Positions 1 to 11,400 of a stretch of DNA of 64,000 nt are shown here, in pieces. How positions within the stretch are numbered: the first letter of the stretch is position 1; each line of letters starts with the position of its first letter. The notes beneath the pieces were generated by a model, which worked only from the letters and a program-made list of their open reading frames with translations, did not search any database and was not told where the DNA came from. Made by a program: the position numbers and the translations under genes. The stretch is taken from the NCBI GenBank assembly GCA_947623455.1, contig OX392542.1, forward strand, positions 11,911,625-11,975,624, in the 5' to 3' direction. The DNA comes from Mimachlamys varia (Eukaryota; Mollusca; Bivalvia; Pectinida; Pectinidae).

Positions 1-3000
1 AAGGAAAGTTCAGGAAAATGGAGGCAAACCATCCATTTCCTTACCAGCTTCTATGGAGCCTGACCATCTGTCCACCATTTTTTCTATGATAACTTCAAAC
101 AATTCATTATCTTTTAGTGGGCGGTTACTCATGATGATAGCATCATTGAATTCCCCTGTGGCGTTGGGTCGCGCTGCTGTTCGCCCGTTGTTAAGGACAA
201 TGGCGTTCTGGCCATGCATTGAGTGGAATTTGAGTTCCTCTGTTTCCAGGGCACAACTCGAATCAGCGTCAGGAGAACACAGGGACTCTGTAACAGTGGG
301 AAGGCAAACCTTCACGTTATATCGAGCTATATAAAACAATGATGATATTAAGCATATACAGATTGTTTGGGGTGCAGCAGTGTAAAATCAGTATTACCCT
401 GATTCAGGCAATAAAGGTTTTTTCTGACTCAGACAGCTACAAATCTGTAGTTAATGATAAGAATTTGCTAACACCAAATTTTACATTTTGAAGGTTATCT
501 ATTAGGGAAGCCAATTTTGATAGTTTAAGATAGAAATATATATAATTATGTACATGTATACATATTAAATAATCCATCAAAATAAATTATCAGTCACAAG
601 TGCTCTTCAGACCATATGTGTACCAATGTTTTTCATATTTATCCAAGTTTAATCTATCTGAATGGTCCAACACCAAGGCTGCCTCAGTTTAACCTACCTG
701 TGTGGTCCACCACAGTAGCCTGGGCTGCCTGACCGTACAGGTCAATGACTCCATAAACAAACTCTGGAACATTGGAGGCGGCCTGGCCTTGGTCGATACT
801 GTTAACATAGAAGTGGAGGGTCCCGTCTGTCTTCCTTCTCACACCGACACGATCTCCTGTCTATGTAGAGAAAGCACTAACTGTGGTTCAGTTATTTTTA
901 CATTGACATTATAAAACTGATAAATAGTTTTGTGGAATTATGACTTAATTGAATGACCACACAAAGTGAAACATCAATCACAAGAAGTAAATATGTGACA
1001 TGTCTACTAAATATAAATGTCCGAGTGATCAGCATAAATCTCATTTGTCAAGATTTCCACTGGCTCATGAACAGCATTTTGAATTTCAGAATCTGTGGTC
1101 CGAAAGCCTCTTCAGGCTAGGCGAAGTACCATTATGTAGAAGTGTTTGTTCCATTGTCTAATAAACAAACTGAGCAGGGACTCACAAAAGATTCCCATCT
1201 CCTCACAAAAATATTCCACCTCCTCTTTGGTTAATCTGGGGTTAAACAAATATCTGGCATATACATTTTTTTTTCTTCAAAATATGTCAACAATGACCTT
1301 TGACCTTGAAACTTGACCGATGACCACGAAAGTCTAATAAGGTATGGAACTTGAAAGTGTGATGCTATGGTGTAAATATCGAAAAAACCTGTACTGGGTA
1401 ACAGGTTTCATGAGATATCTTGTAGTATACAAGCTTTTTATTTCCAATCAGGTGCAGAGCTTAGAGAGTACGAAGCTATAGTGTAAATATGAAATCAATC
1501 TATTTAAGGGTTCATGACATAGTATACACAGAATACAATAAAGATTTTTGTTGTAAACAATGGTAACATCATTACAAGGAACATTATCTATTAGAAGTTC
1601 TTTTATTACGACAAGATTATCATGGGTCCACAAAGCAGACAGACCCATAGACAGTGCTCGTGCTTAGTATGTTATAAACAAATGGGGTCCTTCTGCAAAG
1701 TATAAATGGGAATCCTGGAAATAAGTGGTGCCCTTTTCAGTTCCTATGCTTGAAAAATATAAGGCAGTCTCAGTGCAAACCCTGCTAGAGACATATAATG
1801 ATTACGTCATGCCTTCCTAACCTTATTAGTCAGGGGTATAATGATGTTAGGCAAAGCAATAATTAAAAGTCTAATTTTAAAGAACATCTTCCTACCTTCA
1901 GCCTGTCTAGATTTTGCCCATACTCATCAATGATGGTCGTGCCGTTGTGCATCACACCGTTTCCCGTCATCATCCAGGTACCTGATCGAATGTTGGTCAT
2001 GGTGGAGGGAAAGTCAAGATCATGTGGGGAGTGCAAAGTCACCCCTATTTCTATCGACCCTGCCCACTTGTCAATCATTCTGTCTATCCGTACTTCAAAC
2101 AGTTCCTCTGGTCTTAAGTGTCTGCTTGTCAGGACCACACCATTGTTAAAGTCATCTAAGGCACTGTATACAAACATTGTATTGTTAATGATGCTAAAGC
2201 ACCTACATCAATCGGTTTACTACATGTATACCAGCTAATCTAGGCTACAGTGTATATGTTGATGTTTAGTGATAAACAGTTTGCTAGATATGTATTCAGT
2301 GTAAAATAGTACTGTTTAATGAGTCAGAAATCATATGATAAATCAAATATTGGTCGGAATTGGTAGCACAAATCTGATAAATAGTTCATAGCTGAGTCGC
2401 TTTAGAGTAATTTTACAAATTTTAGAGTGCAACATGTTTAAATCAAAATTATTATTAAGGAAAGGGCTTGCATAGGCTTTTGCCTGTTGCCTAATTCCAA
2501 TATTGAATATAATCTCAGCAAAATCTGTGAAACATTACAATATTAGTGGTGTAAAATTATATTTTTGTTTCAAAATTAAAACATATCGTACATAAAATGT
2601 GTGTATTTCAATTGATGTATCTCTGCAAAATCTGAAATGGTCACAAAGAAGATGCTATTGTAAAAAGGTTTTCTTTTTTGGAAAATTTCTTTGGGAAAAA
2701 TTGCTGGGAGCTTTCATCCATCTCATACTTCTTACTTAGGTCTGTGGGCTGTCTTCTGTCCACTAATGACAGCTGCGTGAGAGCCACAATGAGGATGGAA
2801 AAGGAGCTTCTCCACACATCCCTCTTCCTCAGCTGCAAAATTCAATAATTCAGAATAATTCAATTCTAAAACAATATCTTGATAGATTATAATACTGTGT
2901 CCCAGTCTTAATAGATGTACATACACTCCTCTATGATGCAAGTAGAAAAATCTTTGATTAGGCCAACATACATCCTTGACTTTTTTATTTCGTGTCTGGT

Positions 3001-6000
3001 ATTACTAATTATAGAGTGATGTCCCTTAATTTCATTTACATCCTAACTGTAATGGAAGTGGGCCAGGGTATTACAGGGCGGCTATTCAATAATAAATTAT
3101 GTGGGGTAGCTGGGAGGCACCTGTATTTACTATTAACATATCACGGTTGGTGGGGTTATAATTATAACCAGATCTGCATAATATTCCTTAATATATTAAA
3201 TTTCTTTGAATATTTGATCGGTAGTGGGGTCTCTGATCTGCAAAAGTGCTACCCCTTCCACATGGTTAATTTTTGAACAGCCATAATATTTAATGTTATT
3301 GATCAATGTTTTATGCTTTTTTCTCTCATAGCTAGTGAACATAACATGGAGTGTCTAGGGTACTTGTATCAACACAGACACCTACCTTCAGGTTCATCAT
3401 CGTACATGTCTGGGTACTGCCTGAACACATTGGTGTTGCGGGGAGCAGCCACAGGTAATGAGTTGGGGTAGTTAGGATTGTTCCTGTCCAGAATGGTCAC
3501 CTTCACAGCCATACCGTACAGGTCCACCACCCCCCAGATAGTGAGCGGGGTCTCCGTGGAGGCCACCCCCTGGTCTTGGCCATTGATATAGTAGTGGAGA
3601 TGACCATTAGATTTCCTCATCAGTCCAATTCTGTCACCTTGCTTTAATGTAAATATTTCAAAATAATACCAGGAAAAACATGTTTTCCACTTTAAAAGTA
3701 AACCCTTAGTCAATGATTTATTTGTGAAACAACTTACACAATGTCTACAGACAGATATCTTGTCCAGCTTTAATATGTAACTCACCTCTAGTTCGTCCAG
3801 GTTGTATTGGCCATACTCGCGCCGCGTGCCTTTCCCATTGGTCAGGATCCCACACCCACTCATCATTATAGTACCTTCAATAAATGACGGAATCACATAC
3901 AAATACCAAAGCCCTTCAACTACCTCCAAAAAGATACCATCTTATTGGCGTACTTTGAAACTTACGTCAAGATGTTTGCATGGAAAGAATTGTTGCTTTC
4001 TGATTTTCTACTACAAAATATGAAGATACACAGAAGTATTGATATTTAAGACTCATATGTCTAAGATTAATACTTTTTAAACATAAATGCACTTTAGTAA
4101 GTAGTCTTGAAAACTGAATTGAAAACCAGAACATGAAAAATACTATGGGTCACTACTTTGGAAACATCATACATACAAGACTTACGTATCTATTACCATA
4201 ATCATAAAAATTTAATATTTAGAATCAACATTAAAAGCGTTTTATAGATATGTCTACTTGGTTTTAGATTTACCTTTATTGTGATTTTTAAAGCTCATGA
4301 ATTTCTCTTTTGAGTCTTAGCCTATCAATTATCTTAGAGAATACCTTCAGTCTATACATGTAAGTCTCCTTGATGCAATCACACTCCAGACAAAACCTAG
4401 TTATTTTTAAATATGTTCTGGCCATGGGCTAACCATAAAGATTAAAGAGAATCTTGTGCCAAAGCAAAGCAGATTCACATGTATTGTCAGTGTATTTGCT
4501 ACCAGATTTTACAGCAGCCTGTGCCTTATTGAATTGGGAAAATAAAATAGGATTTTCAAATAAATTGGGAAATTATTCTTGAATTTTGCTTCATTTTTGG
4601 AAAATAGCACAATTTTTACTGGGGGAAACAGCCTTATATCAGCTGTAAAAATGGGCAAACAAATCATTGATTGTGCTCAATTCATGACATCAGAATATGA
4701 TTTGCAGTGGAAATTTTGGCATTTATAATTCTTCACAATACAAAGTACAAATTCCAAATAAATTTTATATCATGATGACAAACACTGATAACATTATATA
4801 CCTGATCTCATGTTGGTCATAGTTGCGGGGAAATCAAGTGTTGATGGATTATGTGTTGTGATGCCAACTTCTATAGACCCAGACCACTTGTCTACCAAGA
4901 TGTCAAGTCTGATCTATAAACAAATAATACAAAATAAGACTATATTTATCAAAACTAAAAATTGTCAATTCTTTTTATACGATTAAGTGGTTATCAACAA
5001 TTTCCTTTTTTCATTTTTTTTTGTATCAGTATAACAAGGAATTATATACTGGATATAAGAAAAATAGAAAAATATTAAGGGGGGGTGGGTAGGGGGGACC
5101 AAAATAAAAAGTGCATATCTGGCACATACCTCCCCTTCCATCCAATATTTATTTCTAATAAAGCCCAATAAATATTGGAGAGGGGGGGGAGATATGTAAT
5201 GGCCATGGTTAGGCACTTTTTTGCCCCCTCCCCCCCCCCCCATTATTTTTTTTTATATATATCTATCTAAAAGACAATCAAACACCAGAAGATAACTGAA
5301 GCTACTACAATATTTCAGTTTCTTACTTCAAACATTTCATCATTTTTGAGTGGTCTGTTGGTCATCACCACTCCGTTATTGAACTCGTCCAGTGGGCGTC
5401 GCCTCTCAGCTGTTCTGTGACTCTTGCTGAGTTTGACTAGACTCCCACAACGTTCATGGAATGTTAATCGTTCATTGGAGTGAACAACGCTCTCCTCAGA
5501 AACACTGAGGGCCTCAGCTCCTCTTGTCAAATCATTCACAATCTGGTTGGATAACTGTGTCAAAAACTCATTTGCTAGCTGACTTGCTACATCGTTGGTC
5601 ACTGATACAGCTGTAAAATGAATCAACATGCTTAATACATTGGAAGTCTTTTTTAAAGAAAAATCATGAAGTATTTATAAGTTAAAACACTATACAAATA
5701 CTAAATGCATACCCCCAGGTAATCAATCATACACTGTATGTTATACTGTACTTACATGTACACTATCATCCAATAGTGGCATCCTGATTAATCAAAACAA
5801 TAGATTATTTGTTAGAAAAGCTTTTGATATCTATGGTCAGACAAGAATTTTAACAGATGATTGCAAATTCATTTCTATATCAACATTTTCCACAGTGATT
5901 TTTTTTAACAAAAGTTTTTATGCAGGATATGTAACTTGTACATACCTTTTTCACTTTATTGATGTGGATTATTCAAATAATGCTGAGCCACATTTGCATG

Positions 6001-7944
6001 TAGCAAAAACAAATTTTGTTCAACAAGACAGCAAGAAGGGGATGAATATGGTTTTTTATAGTAACAAGATTTGCCTAGTGAAATAATCTATTACAATTGT
6101 TACCTGATCAGTTTTTAAGAACCAAACAGCAATAGCTTAACTATTATCACATGGTTGGCTGTGAGATCTAGACAGTTTAGCATTGTTTACACCTACAAGT
6201 TTCCGATAGAATGCTTGCATGAACTTAACTCCCAGAAGCAGGAGCAATTTGAAAATGTATTACATAGACATTGTTTATTTTCTATTTCAAAGTGGTCATG
6301 ATCACTGTTGACTAGATTGATTGCCTGTGTGTAAATTAGTGGTTTATTTTTTAATATGACATCGAATACAATGCATTTAACTAGCTAACAACAGTTTAGA
6401 AACATTCAGATATAAGAAAACAGATTTGTTTATATATCTCCCAAAATCAGTGAATTACCATTTTGTTGATTTTCTGAGTTGACATTGGATACACTTTCGA
6501 TTATGGATACTTGTGCACACTTCCCGTACAAATCTACAACTGCATACACAACTGATCCGATGTCTACAGCAGCCACTCCTTGATCTGCACCGTTAACAAA
6601 AAAGTGCAAAAGGCCATGCGAAGTTCTCATTACTCCAACTTTGTCCCCTTCAGACAGCTGGTCAAGATCTGCTCCATACTCCTCTATCACAGAATGTCCG
6701 TCCTTCAAAATGGAGCTACCCGACATTACCCATGTGCCTTCACGAAATCCTGTAGCACTTATTGGAAAGTTGAGATTGTTTGGGTCGCAAGTGGTTACAC
6801 CAATCTCTATTGAGCCACTCCATGAGTTCACCTGAGAATATCAAACAAGCAGAAACAGGTGTTAAGAAAATTCATGACATATACCTTTTTAAGGTAACTA
6901 ACAAGAAACTCTTGACAAAAAAAATCTAAGGAATTGAAAATAATTCAGGTGTGGCAGACTTCAACAACAAGCCGAAGTTAGGCGACAGTTCAAAATGGAT
7001 GCATGTCTACAAATACTGAGTTTCAACTGCTGCTGTACCGGTAACCGTGTAAGAATTCATGTTTAATTTTTCTGATATCATTTAATCTTAACTAAATCTA
7101 TAAATATGATAAGTTATAATTATTAGTCTTGATTTTCGCTTCAAGTTTTGATGAAAGTTATATTGGGCCTTTACTGGCAACAAGAGCACACTAGTGTAGC
7201 TGCATGCCAAGATTTAAATTCTGGGACTTTCCAAACTCTTGACACTCTACCAGGTAGCTGCCTACATGTAAACATGCTGTTAAATTACTCCTATACCATA
7301 AGATGCACAATGGTCAACCTTTTTTCAGATATCATTTTTTTTTGCAGAATGTGTCACAGCACCTGCCAAAATTATCTAGTCGTGTAAAACACTGTTACAT
7401 ACTTGTAGTAGCTGTAAATTTACTTAAAAAATACTAAAAGGCAAATATGCTGTACAAGTCAAACTAGATCTATTTACTCCCTTGTATTTCTCATCAGAGT
7501 AAAAACCCTCTGTCAATATGCTGTAATTAATAAAACAATAGTCTGACAGAACATGCTTATTCATATCTCCTGATTTGCAAGATTGGAAGTAAAGGAACAA
7601 TATTGGATTAAGCCGCTCAAAGAATATAAATACGAGTTGAGTACTTTAGTGACAGAATGTTTGTAGTATTCATACTTTGGTTGCAGGTTAAAATAAAAAG
7701 CAGATTAAACTGATATGATCCACATTTTGGTAATCATGTAAAATATTTCTCAAATTTTTCACCACAGTATCACCTTTTTATCTATTTTCACTTCAAATAC
7801 TTGATCATCCTTGAGTGATTCGGCACTCAAAACAACTCCATTATTGAATTCTTGAGTAGGATGACTTCTCTGTGCTGTCCGGCTGTCATTACTTAATGTG
7901 ACTAGCGACCCTGTCCGACTATGAAATTTTGGCAGGGCCGCCAT
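1..7944 (-). CDS. NEURL4: Neuralized-like protein 4 (NHR-repeat protein), 5' part
   Basis: NEURL4 is a scaffold built of Neuralized homology repeats (NHR). In animals it works with the HECT ligase HERC2 and centriolar CP110. Exons read on the minus strand: 7944-7774, 6831-6459, 5610-5327, 4913-4802, 3874-3786, 3641-3386, 2832-2736, 2163-1896, 860-698, 287-45. All have GT..AG borders and matching phases, giving 685 codons before the gene leaves the window. NHR1 lies at about residues 6-163, with hallmarks [19 protein letters not shown] and [11 protein letters not shown]2 starts near residue 232, NHR3 follows in exons 7-9, and NHR4 begins in exon 10. Known NEURL4 proteins carry six NHRs, so roughly the last third is missing. 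The start ATG (7944) lies just before NHR1, as in vertebrate NEURL4 but without the Gly-rich leader. Introns are 215-1035 bp. I see nothing coding in them. Confidence 0.93.
5081..5240. mobile_element. G/C-run foldback element in a NEURL4 intron
   Basis: Perfect inner arms TCCAATATTTATT (5141-5153) and its complement (5167-5179) are extended outward imperfectly by matching blocks (GTGCATAT/GCACTTTTT, then G-runs opposite C-runs) to about 5081 and 5240. The G-runs at 5081-5098 could form a quadruplex. A decayed foldback MITE is likely. Confidence 0.55.
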
Positions 7945-8467
7945 GTTTATGATTGTTTCATAAAATAAAGATTGCTATATGAAGGGGAACGAAAAACTTT
8001 TCAAATGGGAATTTCCTATTTCACTTCTATTAAAAATTTTAAGGGTAACAAAAACTTAGATTTTTTATATATAAAAGGAAGTAACTAAAATATAATTTGA
8101 AACAAAAAAATTAAGCTATGAAAACGCAATACTTGCTTTTCGTTTCTTCTGAGTCGCAATATATAACGACATAATAATAATAAGTGCTCGACGGTAAAAA
8201 TGTTATTACAAATATCTTCAATAAGGCAATTTTATCTATTGTTTGTTTTAATCTCCAAAGAGGTGGATAGTGCTACGGAAATTAGGAACGAATAACTTTA
8301 TGATGATCATCATAATAAATTTACTATTTTGACAAGTGCGGCTGACCCCCCCCCCCTCACCCGGGTAATCTGTATCACAAAGAAGATTGTCATCGATTCA
8401 CGTTTGTGTCAAGCGTTTGACAGACTGAACATCTATATCACGTGACTCATGTGAAATATCTACCGAG
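7945..8467. promoter_or_regulatory. Divergent promoter between NEURL4 and the ING gene
   Basis: Only 523 bp separate the two opposing start codons, so the 5' UTRs and promoters of both genes must lie here. No TATA box stands out near either start. An E-box with CLEAR-like flanks (TCACGTGAC) lies at 8438-8446, about 22 bp before the ING start codon. Both start codons sit in a YY1-like context: AACATGGCGGC on the minus strand for NEURL4 and GAGATGGCGAC for ING. A homopolymeric C run followed by CACCCGGG lies at 8346-8363. The promoter role is inferred from position. The motifs are seen directly. Confidence 0.7.
8438..8446. promoter_or_regulatory. CACGTG E-box (TFEB/USF-type) upstream of the ING start codon
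   Basis: TCACGTGAC matches nine positions of the GTCACGTGAC CLEAR/USF palindrome. It lies within the likely 5' UTR or core promoter. Binding is not shown by sequence alone. Confidence 0.4.
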
Positions 8468-11400
8468 ATGGCGACTGCTATGTATCTTGAACACTATTTG
8501 GACAGTAAGTATACCGTTTTAACAAACAGAATGAAGTTACAACGTGGGGATTTGCATTATGGGGTATATGTTTTCAACACCTAATTACCCTTGCTTTGTA
8601 CAGTCCGAAACGTTTGAATTAATTAACTGGCACACTTCCCGCCTCCGCACTTGACCGCCTTTCTTCATTCGTAAATTGCGCGGTTAGCATTATTGCACTT
8701 TTTCCTTAATCAAGCATGTTATTAATCAATGTTTGTTTATTTTCCACATAAATTGTTTCAAAGTCGTCGATGAAAATCAAGCTCGTTTCCAGTCATGATT
8801 AAAAGCCTTCTCGGTATCATTATACATTTGACAGATCACACGCTGGTAACTTTGACAGATGATTACATAAATGGTCCGAGATGACATTTTTGTAGGCCTA
8901 TCTGAATGCAAAACATGGATTATCATAATCATTATGATAACGTTCTGTCACTGTACGTCTCAAAGTGTGTCAGGGTCATTCATGTTCCACATAAATACTA
9001 TAACAAAATCAATTTTAAATACTACATATTCCAGATGGATCATTTCAGTGTGTATGAAATTAAAAGCCCAATAATATTTAAGCTTGACATTTCTGTTTAT
9101 ATTGTGGTATTATTAGACAGCGTTAGTCCCTCAAGCCTAACATCCAGACTTTTTGCTCAATGGTTAGAATGTTCGCCTTCTAAGTGGGAGTCCCAGGTTC
9201 AATTCCCGATCCGGCCACAACAATATTTTAATGAGCAAAATGTTGCTTTTTCTATTAATAAAATAATTAATTTTATTCCCATGACATGTAAATACAACTG
9301 TCTACAGGCATGAAATATATATAGATCTAGATAATTAGTGAAATGAACAGGTCAGGAAAGCCATAAACTTGCGTATCGGATACAAATTATAGCCAGTTGA
9401 GGTGTAGATTTGTTATTCAAAATGGCCAAAATCATTTCAAACTTATCCTACGCGTAATATTTTGCTGAAAGATGTTAACGGAAGCTGTAGTAAGTAACTC
9501 TCCTATGGTAACATTAGGCCATATAGACTGAAAGTATTTTTGGTACTTTAAATCGCAAATGAAACAAATTTTTAAATAACATACTGCTTCTTTCCTACTT
9601 AACACCTAATTACAATTCTGTTCATGCATATACATTATATATATATATATATAAGGATACTGGTTATTTGTTTGGAAAAGACTAATATATAGGCTTGTTG
9701 TCTAATCCATTTATTGATGCGGATGTTTTACTAATTTTGTTTTTCTTGTTAATTTGTTTAAAGTATCAATAATAAAATATTTTGAAATGAAACAAATTTT
9801 TATATGTAAATAATGTGTCATACCAAAATAAATGCAACTTGGATAGAAATATTAGAAATAAGTAATTTTTGCTATTTTATGAGACAAATCCATACCCCAA
9901 CTGGTGTATAATAGGCCAATTTGCATATCATACGCAAGTTTGTGGTTTCCCCGTCCTGATGAAAATTTCCCATTTGACTGAGGTTTAAAATATTTGTAAT
10001 TGATTCATCCCCATATCCTTTTGAATGGATGTTCAGGTTGCCAAATATGCAGTAGATTATTTCTTATTCAGATGCATTCTCATGGTTCTCTTGCAATTGA
10101 TTGCCTAGTCCAAAAGTTACATTGATGTCGCTGGCAGATTGAGTCAGAATTTTCCTTATAAAAACATTTAAATTTTACATCTCGTCCACAAGTAACTGAT
10201 TAATTAAGCAATTATTATGTTTCATTTGGATTTTCTATTTTTCAGGTCTTGAATCTTTACCAACAGAACTACAAAGAAATTTCAACTTGATGAGGGATCT
10301 AGATCAGAGATCTCAAGGTAAAATCACAACAGAAGGTCATTTAATACAAATAATTTCTTTCGAGGCAAAACAAAAAAGAAATATTTACCACCCCCCAACC
10401 CCCGAAAAAAATACCTACTTAGTTGCTCTTATTTTGAGGTATAATAAATAAAGAGGCATTCTGTGGTTTATTTGCAGGTTGAAATGTTGATACTCCATCC
10501 TCTTTATTTATTAAGCCTACTTAGCTCGACTGAAGTCTAGCGAATACTGTTTGGTATCCATTGAAGATTCCCACTATGTACCACTACCGCCTTATCACAA
10601 CTAGGATGTTGGTTCCCTCAACCTACACCTGGGAACGTTATTTTTCTTATTTTGAGGGTTATATCAGATTTTGTTTACCTTATTTATTTCAAAGATAGTG
10701 ATTAGTCCATAAGTCATCTTTAGTTAGGACTTTCACTTTAAAAGTTATTTCACTTGCTTTCTTTCTATTTCAGATTTAATGAAGGACATAGACATATTGG
10801 CAGATGACTATTTGGTGAACGTTCGTGGCATGACAACAGACAAAAGAACAGAACATCTTGATTCTATCACAAATCTCTATTCCAAGAGTAAAGAGTTCGG
10901 AGATGACAAAGTTCAATTGGCAATGCAGACATATGAAATGGTATAAATGAAAAAAAAATTGTTTTTGAAAAACTGAAGTAATGCATCATAATAAAAATTA
11001 ACCTCAGCTTTATTGATAATAATATGTTATGTTAATGTTTTAACTCTTTTTGTACTAATGACGCCTTGAGACGTCATAAAAAAGTTCTCCCGTATCCTTC
11101 ATGACGCCTTGAGACGTCTAGAAAAAGTCTGTATTACTCACTCGTTTGGCGTGTTTGTACGAAAGAGTACATACAAAATGTGTATTTAACAAACAATAAA
11201 TATCAAAAAGTGATTCAAAGCATTCAATATTACTTATAACAACCTTAATTATTTGTTATAATAGTCCTTTTCTCAGTGTTTACACGGACAACAAAATGGC
11301 GGACTCAAGATTTTACTTTTGATTTCAAGGCATTAATAATGGTAAAAAATGGTGCTGCCATGTCACTGTTCTGTATGAACATGTGCTTTTAAAAATTGCA

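Noticed and set aside
9150..9220. Functional tRNA-Arg (TCT) gene
   Set aside because: A and B boxes fit, but the acceptor and T stems do not pair. A SINE or pseudo-tRNA is more likely.
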